Assembly (NCBI RefSeq): GCF_000751775.1
Contig: NZ_CCRF01000038.1
Span: 1 to 64,000 of the forward strand
Reading direction: 5' to 3'
Source: Caldibacillus thermoamylovorans
GTDB taxonomy: Bacteria; Bacillota; Bacilli; Bacillales; Caldibacillaceae
Length of the DNA stretch: 64,000 nt
This document shows, piece by piece, positions 1 to 8,335 of this stretch. How positions within the stretch are numbered: the first letter of the stretch is position 1; the number at the start of each line of letters is the position of its first letter. A program made the position numbers and the translations under genes. The notes under the pieces are model-generated. The model made no database searches and was not told the origin of the DNA. It worked only from the letters and a program-made list of their open reading frames with translations.

Positions 1-84
1 GGTCTTTTCGAGTTCTATTTCATCACACAGTTTGGATAAAAGCTGAGACGGTCCCACATGTAAGGTTAAAATTTGATCTGACAT
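1..84 (-). CDS. N-terminal end of an unidentified gene, cut by window edge
   Basis: An ATG at 82-84 opens a reading frame leftwards that is still open at base 1, giving 28 residues that begin MSDQILTLHVGPSQLL. It diverges from the sugar-acid operon beginning at 390, the usual position for that operon's regulator. The fragment is too short to identify a family, so a regulatory role is inference from position only. Confidence 0.4.
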   Translation of the reverse strand, partial: MSDQILTLHVGPSQLLSKLCDEIELEKT

Positions 85-166
85 GAAAATTCCCTCGTTT
101 TCTCCATAGTTTAGATAATCATTCAATTCTACAAAAAAGAGGAAAAATCCTTTAAAAAAATGAAAA

Positions 167-183
167 ATGTAAAAAATTTACAT
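167..183. promoter_or_regulatory. palindrome, possible operator
   Basis: A perfect inverted repeat ATGTAAA-AAA-TTTACAT lies between the divergent partial gene and the aldolase gene. Its symmetry and position fit a dimeric repressor site. The regulator is not identified. Confidence 0.35.
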
Positions 184-279
184 GCGGAATATGCGTTATA
201 AAAAAACCAAATGTTCATTTGTCCATTAAATATCATTTTTATTTGTTATTATATTCACAAAGTGTTCATAAAGAAATCG

Positions 280-319
280 TTTACTTTGTCATTACATTCA
301 TCTATGATATAAATCATAG
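280..319 (+). promoter_or_regulatory. predicted sigma-A promoter with overlapping palindromic operator
   Basis: TTTACT (280-285), a 17-bp spacer and TATGAT (303-308) form a reasonable sigma-A promoter for the aldolase operon. The palindrome CTATGAT-ATAA-ATCATAG (302-319) covers the -10 box, so a bound repressor would block polymerase. AGAAATCGTTTACT, over the -35 region, weakly resembles a CcpA cre site with about three mismatches. Confidence 0.5.
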
Positions 320-389
320 CAAGTAAGAAATAAGAACACGGTTTTATATTATAAAACAAATGGATTTTGGTTAATGGAGGGAAAATAAA

Positions 390-1307
390 TTGGAAGAACG
401 TAAAAGATTTAAAGGAGTAATTCCACCAGTATCGTCTTTGTTACTTGATGATGACAGTCTTGATAAAGATGGAATGAAAAAACACATTGATTTTTTAATT
501 GATTCAAAAGTTGACGGGCTCTTCTTCTTAGGATCTGGAGGAGAATTCGCCAATATGACAGAAAGCTTCAGAAAGGAAATAGCTGAATTTGTGATCTCTT
601 ATGTAAATAAACGGGTTCCCGTTTTAATTGGAACTGGTACACCAAGTACGAAAGAAACGATTTCATTAAGTCAGCATGCCAAAAAGGCAGGTGCAGATGG
701 CGTCATTATTATCAACCCTTATTATTACAAACTGAATGATACTGCCCTGTTTAGTCACTATGCAACGATTGCTGAGAAAGTTGATTTACCAATTATACTT
801 TATAACTTTCCGGGATGTACGGGACAAGACTTAACTCCCACGTTTTTACTTAAACTTGCTAAAACCTATCCAAATATTGTAGGTCTAAAAGATACTACTC
901 AAGAAATTGCTCATACAAGGGAAGTTATTCAAATTGTTAAATCAGAAGTTCCGTATTTTAGTGTTTTTTGTGGCTATGATGACCACTTTTTAAATACTTT
1001 ACTCAATGGTGGTGATGGATCAATTGGTTTAACAGCTAATTTTGCTCCTGAAGTTCAAGTAGGCCTATATCAAGCTTATCAACAAAACGATTTTATATCT
1101 GCTGCCAATTATCACCAAATCTTGGCTCAATTAGTTAGCTTGTATACATTAGACAGCCCTTTTTACAACTTGGCAAAAGATGGTTTGCGTTTCCGTGGGT
1201 TTGATATCTCAACCAAAGTTCTACCTCCTGCTACAGAATTAAGTGATGATAAGAAAGCTTATGTAAAAGATTTCTTGCAAAAAGTACTACCAAATTACTT
1301 TAAGTAA
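390..1307 (+). CDS. DHDPS-family aldolase, YagE/YjhH-like 2-keto-3-deoxy sugar acid aldolase
   Basis: This 305-residue protein belongs to the dihydrodipicolinate synthase/N-acetylneuraminate lyase family of Schiff-base TIM-barrel enzymes. The catalytic pair is visible as Tyr138 in LYNFPG and Lys167 in GLKDTT. The start is TTG, preceded by GGAGGG at 376-381 with 8-nt spacing. The next genes are an IlvD/Edd-family dehydratase and a GntP permease, the order of E. coli yjhH-yjhG-yjhF. That supports aldol cleavage of a 2-keto-3-deoxy acid, for example from D-xylonate, to pyruvate and an aldehyde, rather than lysine synthesis. The exact substrate is inferred from context. Confidence 0.85.
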   Translation: MEERKRFKGVIPPVSSLLLDDDSLDKDGMKKHIDFLIDSKVDGLFFLGSGGEFANMTESFRKEIAEFVISYVNKRVPVLIGTGTPSTKETISLSQHAKKAGADGVIIINPYYYKLNDTALFSHYATIAEKVDLPIILYNFPGCTGQDLTPTFLLKLAKTYPNIVGLKDTTQEIAHTREVIQIVKSEVPYFSVFCGYDDHFLNTLLNGGDGSIGLTANFAPEVQVGLYQAYQQNDFISAANYHQILAQLVSLYTLDSPFYNLAKDGLRFRGFDISTKVLPPATELSDDKKAYVKDFLQKVLPNYFK

Positions 1308-1347
1308 AAAAACAGAACTATTAATCTTTTAAATGGAAGGTGAAATT

Positions 1348-3324
1348 ATGTCAATTAAAGAAATTTACGGTGAAGCAAACGAATCTTTGTATGAAATCTA
1401 TACCCATAAAGAAGGGCCAAAAGGTAAATTACCTGTAACACCGGAGATTTTAAAAAATCGTCCGAGTGGTGATATTTTCGGAATGACCTTAAATGTAGGA
1501 ATGGGATGGAAACCTTCTGGGGTGTTGGGAAAACAAGTCTTAATGTTGAGTACTCTTGGCGGCATTCGTAAAGATGATGGAACACCAGTTGCTATGGGTC
1601 TACATACGGGGCACTTTGAAATTGGTGTTCAGATGGAAAAAGCGGCGGAATTTGTCAAATCCGTTGGTGGAGTACCTTATGCGGCCCACGTTACAGACCC
1701 ATGTGATGGTCGTACTCAAGGTACAACAGGAATGTTTGATTCTCTTCCTTATCGGAATGATGCTGCGATTGTTTTAAAACGGTTGTGGCGTTCACAACCT
1801 ACTACCGAAGCAGTCCTTGGTTTTGCTGCATGTGATAAAGGACTTCCAGCAATGATGATGGCATTAGCATCTATGCATGATATACCAACGGTTATCATTC
1901 CGGGAGGCTCCACTCTTTTAGCAACTAAAGGAGAAGATAACGGAACAGTTCAAACGATAGGCGCCCGGTATGCAAGAGGCGAATTAACACTTGAACAGGC
2001 AGCCATTGAAGGATGCCGCGCCTGTGCTTCGGCCGGGGGTGGTTGTCAATTCTTAGGTACAGCTGGTACTTCCCAAGTTATCTCAGAAGGATTAGGAATG
2101 GCGCTCCCTCATACAGCTTTGGCACCTTCTGGATCAGCAATTTGGTCAGAAATTGGAGCACAAGCAGCAAGAGCTGTTTTAGAACTTGAAGAAAAGGGCA
2201 TTACAACAAAGGATATCCTAACAGATAAAGCCATTGAAAATGCCATGGTCGTACATGCCGCATTCGGCGGTTCCACAAATCTATTATTGCATCTCCCGGC
2301 AATTGCACATGCAGCAGGATGTAAAATTCCTACTGTAGAAGATTGGGCAAGAATTAATAAGAAAGTTCCGCGCCTTGTAAGTGTACTCCCTGTTGGGCCT
2401 GTAAATCACCCAACATCCAGAGTATTCCTTGCCGGCGGTGTTCCTGAAGTCATGCTGCACTTACGGAAACTAGGCTTACTACATGAAGATGTAATGACAG
2501 TTACCGGTCATACATTGAAAGAAAACTTAGATTGGTGGGAAGCTTCTGAGCGTCGTAAAAAATGTCAAGAACGGTTAATTGAAATCGATAATATTCAAGT
2601 GGATGAAGTAATTATGAATCCGGAACAGGCCAAAAAACGTGGACTAACATCTACAATTACATTTCCTGTTGGAAACATTGCACCAGAAGGTTCTGTTGTA
2701 AAATCAACCGCAATTGACCCATCTGTAATTGATGATGATGGAGTATTTCGTCACACTGGTCAAGCAAAAGTCTTTACATCCGAAAAGGACGCGATTAAAG
2801 CGATTAAGGATGGGGATATTAAAGCAGGCGATATTATGGTTGTTGCTGGTGTAGGACCAATGGGAACCGGTATGGAAGAAACATACCAGTTAACTTCAGC
2901 TCTAAAACATTTATCCTTTGGTAAACATGTATCATTAATTACGGACGCACGATTTTCCGGTGTCTCAACGGGGGCATGTTTTGGCCATGTAGGACCTGAA
3001 GCCTTAGCAGGCGGACCACTTGGCAAAATTCAAAATGGGGATGTTATCGAAATTATTGTTGATTGCAATAACTTAGAAGGATCTATTAACTTCATTGGAA
3101 CGGAAGATAAACGGGTAACACCTGAAGAAGGAGCCAAAATATTAGCTGCTCGTGAATCTAATCCAAAGATGAAGTCTGATGCCGACCTTCCAGATGAAAC
3201 CCGTTTATGGGCTGCATTACAATCTATTAGTGGTGGTACTTGGAGAGGTTGTGTTTATGACATCGATAGAATCCTGGCAGTCATTGAAGCAGGCAAAAAA
3301 GCTTTAGCAAAAAAAAGAAATTAG
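1348..3324 (+). CDS. IlvD/Edd-family sugar-acid dehydratase, YjhG/YagF type
   Basis: The 658-residue product matches the long YjhG/YagF branch of the IlvD/Edd dehydratases (D-xylonate dehydratase in E. coli, about 655 residues). Candidate Fe-S cluster and metal-binding residues are Cys119 in DPCDGRTQG, Cys162 in ACDKGLP and Cys233 in GGGCQFLGTAGTS. I prefer the ATG at 1348, which has GGAAGGTG just upstream, over the ATG at 1333, which has no ribosome site. It would dehydrate an aldonic acid to the 2-keto-3-deoxy acid cleaved by the upstream aldolase. The gap to the aldolase gene is 40 bp, so co-transcription is likely. D-xylonate is the best guess for substrate. Confidence 0.88.
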   Translation: MSIKEIYGEANESLYEIYTHKEGPKGKLPVTPEILKNRPSGDIFGMTLNVGMGWKPSGVLGKQVLMLSTLGGIRKDDGTPVAMGLHTGHFEIGVQMEKAAEFVKSVGGVPYAAHVTDPCDGRTQGTTGMFDSLPYRNDAAIVLKRLWRSQPTTEAVLGFAACDKGLPAMMMALASMHDIPTVIIPGGSTLLATKGEDNGTVQTIGARYARGELTLEQAAIEGCRACASAGGGCQFLGTAGTSQVISEGLGMALPHTALAPSGSAIWSEIGAQAARAVLELEEKGITTKDILTDKAIENAMVVHAAFGGSTNLLLHLPAIAHAAGCKIPTVEDWARINKKVPRLVSVLPVGPVNHPTSRVFLAGGVPEVMLHLRKLGLLHEDVMTVTGHTLKENLDWWEASERRKKCQERLIEIDNIQVDEVIMNPEQAKKRGLTSTITFPVGNIAPEGSVVKSTAIDPSVIDDDGVFRHTGQAKVFTSEKDAIKAIKDGDIKAGDIMVVAGVGPMGTGMEETYQLTSALKHLSFGKHVSLITDARFSGVSTGACFGHVGPEALAGGPLGKIQNGDVIEIIVDCNNLEGSINFIGTEDKRVTPEEGAKILAARESNPKMKSDADLPDETRLWAALQSISGGTWRGCVYDIDRILAVIEAGKKALAKKRN

Positions 3325-3376
3325 TAAGAATTTAACAGCAATTAAACATCGAATAATAGAGCCATTGTATTTAAAG

Positions 3377-3414
3377 TATACGCTTCTCTATAAAATTTAT
3401 TAGAGAAGCGTATA
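3377..3414. other. intercistronic stem-loop
   Basis: A perfect 14-bp inverted repeat (3377-3390 with 3401-3414, 10-nt loop) sits between the dehydratase and permease genes. No T-run follows, so it is not a typical terminator. It may set mRNA processing or relative expression within the operon. Confidence 0.55.
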
Positions 3415-3458
3415 TAAACAAACCCAATACAATTTCATCATAAAATGGAGGCGATTAC

Positions 3459-4916
3459 ATGCCATTATTAACTGTTGCTTTAGGTGTCGTTTTATTGTTA
3501 GTTTTGATTTCTGTCCTTAAATTGAACACATTCGTATCCTTATTGATTACCGCTTTTGCTGTCTCAATGTTCTTAGGAATGCCTCTTGGAGACATTGTCA
3601 CATCGATACAAAATGGAATAGGGGCTACATTAAGTAGTATTGCCATTATTTTCGGTCTTGGTGCAATGTTGGGTAGAGTAGTAGCTGACGCAGGTGGTGC
3701 CCATCGGATTGCTATTACGTTAATTGATAAGTTTGGTAAAAAACAAATTCAGTGGGCTGTTGTGGTGGCTTCTTTTATTATTGGTATTGCCTTGTTCTTT
3801 GAAGTTGGACTTGTATTATTAATACCGATTATTTTTTCGATTGTTCGAGAATTAAAAGTTTCTCCAATGCATTTAGGGATTCCAATGTTAGCTGCTCTGT
3901 TGGCTACACATGGATTCTTGCCTCCGCATCCAGGACCTACTGTTATTGCGGGTCAGTATGGTGCTGATCTTGGTACTGTTTTACTTTATGGAATTATGTG
4001 TGCTATACCGGCTGTTTGGATAGGTGGACCACTTTTTACTAAACTATCTAAAAAAATTGTCCCTAATGCCTTTAATAAAACAGTTAACTTTACTGCTCAA
4101 GGTGATCAAAAAGAATTTAATATAGAAGATACACCAAAATTTGGAATTAGCTTAGTAACAGCAACATTTCCTGTTATTTTAATGATGTTCAAAACCATCG
4201 TTGATTTAATTATAGAAGTTATGGGACTGGGCGAAAATTTCTTAATTACTATTGTTGATTTTATTGGTACACCAGCTGTTGCGATGCTTCTTTCTCTTTT
4301 ATTAGCATTCTATACAATGGGCATCGCAAGAAAAATTTCAGTTAAGTCGGTAATGAATTCTTGTTCAGCTGCAGCTGCAGGTATTGGTATGATGCTATTA
4401 ATCATTGGTGGTGGCGGTGCCTTCAAACAAGTTTTAATTGATGGTGGCGTAGGTGACTATATTGCAAAACTATTCACCGACACCAATATTTCACCAATAA
4501 TTTTAGCATGGGTAGTAGCTGCAATCTTACGTATTGCTTTAGGTTCAGCAACTGTGGCAGCGATTTCAACTGCAGGATTAGTTATACCATTACTTGCTAC
4601 TTCAGATGTAAACTTAGCTTTAGTTACACTAGCAACAGGAGCAGGAAGCTCAATCGCTTCTCACGTAAACGATGCAGGTTTCTGGATGGTAAAAGAGTAT
4701 TTCGGATTAAGCCTGAAAGAAACATTTGGAACTTGGACATTACTTTCAACTGTTGTATCTGTTGTTGGTTTAGGAATGGTTTTATTATTGAATATATCGA
4801 TTGTTATTGGAGTAATAGTAATTGCCCTTGTTGCTGTAGTCGGAATATTTATTTTATTAAAACGATATAAGAATAATTATGAAAAAAGATCGAGTATAAA
4901 TAAAAATGTAAGCTAG
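3459..4916 (+). CDS. GntP-family gluconate/sugar-acid:H+ symporter
   Basis: A 485-residue, very hydrophobic protein with twelve or more membrane helices and GntP-family features such as GFLPPHPGPTVIAGQYGAD and GAGSSIASHVNDAGFWMVKEYF. The ATG has an AATGGAGG ribosome site. It closes the operon with an aldolase and a sugar-acid dehydratase, so it should import the aldonic acid that those enzymes degrade. GntP members take gluconate, idonate, fructuronate and related acids; xylonate or another aldonate is inferred from the neighbours. Confidence 0.88.
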   Translation: MPLLTVALGVVLLLVLISVLKLNTFVSLLITAFAVSMFLGMPLGDIVTSIQNGIGATLSSIAIIFGLGAMLGRVVADAGGAHRIAITLIDKFGKKQIQWAVVVASFIIGIALFFEVGLVLLIPIIFSIVRELKVSPMHLGIPMLAALLATHGFLPPHPGPTVIAGQYGADLGTVLLYGIMCAIPAVWIGGPLFTKLSKKIVPNAFNKTVNFTAQGDQKEFNIEDTPKFGISLVTATFPVILMMFKTIVDLIIEVMGLGENFLITIVDFIGTPAVAMLLSLLLAFYTMGIARKISVKSVMNSCSAAAAGIGMMLLIIGGGGAFKQVLIDGGVGDYIAKLFTDTNISPIILAWVVAAILRIALGSATVAAISTAGLVIPLLATSDVNLALVTLATGAGSSIASHVNDAGFWMVKEYFGLSLKETFGTWTLLSTVVSVVGLGMVLLLNISIVIGVIVIALVAVVGIFILLKRYKNNYEKRSSINKNVS

Positions 4917-4950
4917 AAAACAGCTTGGACTTGTCAAAAAAGTCTATTTA

Positions 4951-5003
4951 AAAAAGAGAAGTTGATACCGATTTTATTATATAAATAATTAACTTCTCTT
5001 TTT
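4951..5003 (+). terminator. Rho-independent terminator of the sugar-acid operon
   Basis: AAAAAGAGAAGTT (4951-4963) pairs perfectly with AACTTCTCTTTTT (4991-5003), leaving a T-rich 3' arm just after the permease stop. The loop is long (27 nt) and the stem AT-rich, so efficiency is uncertain. Confidence 0.65.
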
Positions 5004-5276
5004 GTATGAATACAAGTTTCCTCTACATCTTTAGTTATTTTATAATTTACTAGCGCCCATTTATTATTCTTGCTATCTTTTTGTATCAGTATATGACATG
5101 GTTGTTTTCACACTTTGCAGTCATGAGGAGTAATATTTATTTATTTCTGGTTGTATTGTGGAAGTAAGGCTTACCTAAATTTATAAAAATTCCTAGTTGA
5201 ATTTATCCACATTAATAGTCAATATGACCAGATTTGCTTATTTTTTCCCAACTTTGACAATTACAAAAAAAACAAA

Positions 5277-5386
5277 AGCTAAAAATGTAATTTAAGAATG
5301 TTTGCGAATAGGAAAAATGAGAATTGCAATTAGCTAAAAATGTAATTTAAGAATGTTTGCGAATAGGAAAAATGAGAATTGCAATT
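5277..5386. repeat. 55-bp perfect tandem duplication
   Basis: Two identical copies (5277-5331 and 5332-5386) lie head to tail. The second copy supplies the -35 element of the promoter at 5379-5407, so the duplication has changed the DNA immediately upstream of the ABC-F leader promoter. Confidence 0.95.
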
Positions 5387-5407
5387 TTCACAGCAATAGC
5401 ATATAAT
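5379..5407 (+). promoter_or_regulatory. sigma-A promoter for the ABC-F leader transcript
   Basis: TTGCAA (5379-5384), a 17-bp spacer and TATAAT (5402-5407) form a near-consensus promoter. Transcription would start near 5414, about 400 nt before the ABC-F start codon, giving a long leader. Confidence 0.75.
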
Positions 5408-5430
5408 AAGCTATATTCTTATGAACGGAG

Positions 5431-5589
5431 GTGAGAAAGGTGGAGAACACTGTTTTATTGCACAGCAACTTTTTGAAATTTTTATATTTTGCTCGTGCGA
5501 AATTTGCTGTTTTTTTTGCTAACGGGATCAGTCTGCCCTTTTTTAGCAAATTAAATAGCGAATGAAAACAGTGGAATCATCTTTCTCAC
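5431..5589 (+). ncRNA. structured 5' leader RNA enclosing an upstream ORF
   Basis: Three nested complementary pairs frame this segment: GTGAGAAAG (5431-5439) with CTTTCTCAC (5581-5589), CACTGTTTT (5448-5456) with AAAACAGTG (5565-5573), and AATTTGCT (5501-5508) with AGCAAATT (5545-5552). The ribosome site and start of the upstream ORF lie in the outer arm, so translation and folding must compete. This fits ribosome-mediated attenuation as known for ABC-F resistance genes such as vmlR and lmo0919. Confidence 0.6.
5440..5565 (+). CDS. leader peptide (upstream ORF) of the ABC-F gene
   Basis: A 41-codon ORF begins with GTG, preceded by GGAGGTGA (5427-5434) at 5-nt spacing, one of the strongest ribosome sites in the window. 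The peptide (VENTVLLHSNFLKFLYFARA and onward) is rich in Phe and Leu and resembles no family I recognise. It ends at 5565, inside the second arm of the leader hairpin. A drug-stalled ribosome here would disrupt the hairpin and could prevent termination at 5611-5640 or 5756-5794. A regulatory role is inferred from layout; the stalling drug is unknown. Confidence 0.5.
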   Translation: MENTVLLHSNFLKFLYFARAKFAVFFANGISLPFFSKLNSE

Positions 5590-5610
5590 ATATAAATTAA
5601 AATGAGGTAG

Positions 5611-5640
5611 GAGAAGGAGGGCTTTCATGCTCTCTTTTTT
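5611..5640 (+). terminator. first attenuator/terminator in the ABC-F leader
   Basis: The left arm ending GGAGGGC pairs with GCTCTCT across a 6-nt loop (TTTCAT), and the right arm runs directly into six T residues. It follows the upstream ORF and lies about 180 nt before the main start codon, as a premature terminator should. Confidence 0.65.
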
Positions 5641-5646
5641 AGGCTA

Positions 5647-5686
5647 ATAGAAAAGTTCAAACGCTTATCATTTTCAACTTTTCTAT
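5647..5686 (+). other. leader stem-loop between the two terminators
   Basis: An 11-bp perfect stem pairs ATAGAAAAGTT (5647-5657) with AACTTTTCTAT (5676-5686). It has no T-run, and is probably part of the attenuator folding pathway. Confidence 0.45.
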
Positions 5687-5745
5687 CGGATAAGAAAACT
5701 AGTTTCTGGTTTGATCCATCATCGATTAGCCGTTTAGCAAGTTTT

Positions 5746-5794
5746 TCCTATCTTTAAAAAGCCATAGGAGAATTGTATTCCTGTGGCTTTTTTT
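5746..5794 (+). terminator. second attenuator/terminator immediately before the ABC-F start
   Basis: AAAAAGCCATAGGA (5756-5769) pairs with TCCTGTGGCTTTTT (5779-5792) with one G-U pair, followed by T residues to 5794. The ABC-F ribosome site starts only 9 nt later. TCCTAT (5746-5751) is complementary to ATAGGA in the terminator's left arm (5764-5769), offering a competing anti-terminator hairpin. Confidence 0.75.
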
Positions 5795-5817
5795 CTGTTC
5801 ATAAGGAGGAATATTAT

Positions 5818-7452
5818 ATGATCATATGCAGTGTTAATCAAATTGGAAAAATGTATGGTGGAAATATTATTTTTGAAAACGTGTCATTTGAGATTAAACA
5901 AGGAGAAAAGGTTGGTTTAGTCGGTCGAAACGGGAGCGGGAAGACGACCTTATTTCAGCTATTGGCCGGTCGGGATACACCGGATTCCGGTATGATTTCT
6001 TGGAAAAAAGAAACGAAGATTAGCCTTCTCGAACAAATTCCTTCTGCCGATCCGAATCTTTCCGTAAACGATCTATTGAAACAAGCCTTCCACGATCTAA
6101 TCAAAGTGGAAGAAAAAATGAAACAACTTGAAAAAGAAATGAGTATAGTTTCGGATCAAAAACAGCTTGAAAAATTAATGGCAGAGTATGGTAATTTAAC
6201 GGATTACTTTTCATTACATGGTGGGTATGAAATAGATGCGTTGATTGAAAAGGTTGTCCATGGGTTAAATATCGCCCATCTTGTAGAGAAGCCTTTTAGC
6301 ATGCTAAGTGGAGGAGAAAAGACGAAAATTGGGTTGGCGGTAAATTTATTAAAACATCCGGATTTCCTGCTTCTCGATGAACCAACAAACCATTTAGATT
6401 TACAGGCAATTGAATGGCTGAGTGAGTTTCTGGAAAATTATCATGGCACGGTGGTAGTCATTTCGCATGATCGATATTTTCTTGATGAGGTCGTTGGGAA
6501 GATACTCGATTTAGAGGATGGCGAAATCAAAAGTTATCAAATGAATTTTTCAGGTTATATAAAAGAAAAACAGGCGGAATTATTACGGGAATTCCAAGCG
6601 TATGAAGAACAGCAAAAGAAAATAAAAAAAATGAAAGAAGCCATTAAACGGTTAAAAGAGTGGGCAAATGCGGCCAATCCGCCAAATGAAGGACTTCATA
6701 AACGGGCGAGGAATATGGAAAGAGCTCTGGAACGGATGGAAAAGCTGAAAAAGCCAAATGTGAATCCGAAGAAAATCAATTTAACCATAGAAGCGGCAAA
6801 TCGAAGTGGCAAGGAAGTCGTATCCCTTCACGAGGTTTCAAAAAAATTTGACAATCGAGTTTTATTTTCCAATATAAATATGCACATTTATTATCAGGAT
6901 CGGGTTGCCATCGTAGGAGAAAACGGCACAGGTAAATCAACATTGCTGAAAATGATCTTAGGTGAGGTAACACCTGATTTTGGTGAAGTGAAAGTTGGAA
7001 GTAGCGTAAAGATTGGTTATCTGTCCCAACATGTCTTTGCTGATACGAAGGAAGGTACCGTCATTGATGAATTTAGAAAGATTGTCAAAGTGACAGAAGG
7101 GGAAGCCCGTAACCTTTTATCTCGTTTCCTGTTCTTTGGCCCATCTGTATATAAAAAAATTGAGCAATTAAGCGGTGGTGAAAAAATGCGTCTTCGGTTA
7201 GCGCAATTGATGTATCAAGAGTTGAATTTCCTGATTTTAGATGAACCGACGAATCACTTAGATATAGAGTCTCGAGAAGTACTGGAAGAAGCATTGGAAG
7301 ATTTTTCCGGGACAATTCTGGCTGTTTCTCATGATCGCTACTTTCTTATTCCTTATTTTAATAGAGCAGCTAAAACTGTAAGAAACCTGTTTGAGACCAC
7401 TAAAAACATGGAAAAATATCAATCCGATTACTTTACGAACACTATACTTTGA
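5818..7452 (+). CDS. ABC-F family ATPase, probable ribosome-protection antibiotic resistance protein
   Basis: The 544-residue soluble protein has two ABC ATPase domains and no membrane segments. Domain 1 shows GRNGSGKTT, LSGGEKTKIGLA and LLLDEPTNHLD; domain 2 shows GENGTGKST, LSGGEKMRLRLA and FLILDEPTNHLD. A charged linker of about 80 residues between them fits the P-site tRNA interaction motif of ABC-F proteins. The start is ATG 5818 with AAGGAGG at 5803-5809; an upstream in-frame TTG (5773) lies inside the terminator hairpin and is rejected. The attenuator leader favours an antibiotic-resistance member (VmlR/CplR-like) over housekeeping EttA or Uup types. After the second H-loop (SHDRYFL) the C-terminus is short and does not resemble other ABC-F tails. 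Confidence 0.85.
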   Translation: MIICSVNQIGKMYGGNIIFENVSFEIKQGEKVGLVGRNGSGKTTLFQLLAGRDTPDSGMISWKKETKISLLEQIPSADPNLSVNDLLKQAFHDLIKVEEKMKQLEKEMSIVSDQKQLEKLMAEYGNLTDYFSLHGGYEIDALIEKVVHGLNIAHLVEKPFSMLSGGEKTKIGLAVNLLKHPDFLLLDEPTNHLDLQAIEWLSEFLENYHGTVVVISHDRYFLDEVVGKILDLEDGEIKSYQMNFSGYIKEKQAELLREFQAYEEQQKKIKKMKEAIKRLKEWANAANPPNEGLHKRARNMERALERMEKLKKPNVNPKKINLTIEAANRSGKEVVSLHEVSKKFDNRVLFSNINMHIYYQDRVAIVGENGTGKSTLLKMILGEVTPDFGEVKVGSSVKIGYLSQHVFADTKEGTVIDEFRKIVKVTEGEARNLLSRFLFFGPSVYKKIEQLSGGEKMRLRLAQLMYQELNFLILDEPTNHLDIESREVLEEALEDFSGTILAVSHDRYFLIPYFNRAAKTVRNLFETTKNMEKYQSDYFTNTIL

Positions 7453-7627
7453 TGGTTTCGTAGTTTATTCTACTATATATATGCAAGTCAATCTTACTCG
7501 GATCGTTTTTTTGTGTGCGCTCTTAACCTATTTCCAATGGAACCGCACAAAATTATTAAGCAATTATAAAGATTTCTTAATTCATTTTTACAGCGATTTA
7601 TAATTAAAAGTGAAAGAGGGATGTTTG

Positions 7628-8335
7628 ATGGGGAATAAAGAAAAAATTTTGATTGTTGAAGACGATGCTTCCATCGCTCGTATTGTGTGTGATCATTTAC
7701 GAAAGGAGGGCTACTTTGTTACTTGGGCATCTACCGGTAAAGAGGGGTGGGAAGATTTTAAAACAGATACGTATGATCTGGCACTTGTCGATATTATGTT
7801 ACCGGAAATGGATGGCTTTACCCTTTGCAAAACTATCCGACTGGAAAGTGATATTCCCATTTTAATTGTCAGTGCCAAAACCGAAAGCGACAGTAAAATT
7901 AGCGGGTTGGACTTAGGTGCCGATGACTATATTACAAAGCCATTCCGATTAGATGAATTAACTGCGAGAATTAGTTCACACTTACGTCGGTATCGTCGCT
8001 ATATGCAAACAGATGAGGCAAAAATTCATGAATACAATAACGGGCTGAAAATCGATTTCGACAACGAACTTGTTTATGTGAATGGCGAAACCGTCCAGCT
8101 AACCGCAAAGGAGCTTGAATTGTTATTTCTTTTAGCCAAAAATCCGTACCAAACATTTTCCAAATCAGAATTATATGAACATGTTTGGCAGCAGGAAGAT
8201 CTCAATGGAAATAACACGGTTACCGTTCATGTTAAGGGCTTAAGGACAAAACTCAAGGACGACGCAAAAACGGCAAAGTATATTCAAACGGTCTGGGGAG
8301 TAGGCTACCGCTTTATTGGAGAAATGAAACAATGA
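7628..8335 (+). CDS. OmpR-family response regulator
   Basis: A 235-residue regulator with an N-terminal receiver domain (acidic pocket EDD at 11-13, phosphoacceptor Asp55 in LVDIMLPEMDG, Lys104 in TKPF) and a C-terminal winged-helix domain ending in VWGVGYRFIGE. I choose ATG 7628, which has AGAGGG at 7615-7620, over upstream GTG 7610. Its stop overlaps the start of the kinase gene by 4 bp (ATGA), so the pair is translationally coupled. It lies 175 bp after the ABC-F gene and may belong to the same drug-response locus, but no target site is evident. Confidence 0.9.
   Translation: MGNKEKILIVEDDASIARIVCDHLRKEGYFVTWASTGKEGWEDFKTDTYDLALVDIMLPEMDGFTLCKTIRLESDIPILIVSAKTESDSKISGLDLGADDYITKPFRLDELTARISSHLRRYRRYMQTDEAKIHEYNNGLKIDFDNELVYVNGETVQLTAKELELLFLLAKNPYQTFSKSELYEHVWQQEDLNGNNTVTVHVKGLRTKLKDDAKTAKYIQTVWGVGYRFIGEMKQ

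Noticed and set aside
5773-5817. Longer ABC-F start at TTG 5773
   Set aside because: It lies inside the terminator hairpin; ATG 5818 has an AAGGAGG site at correct spacing.
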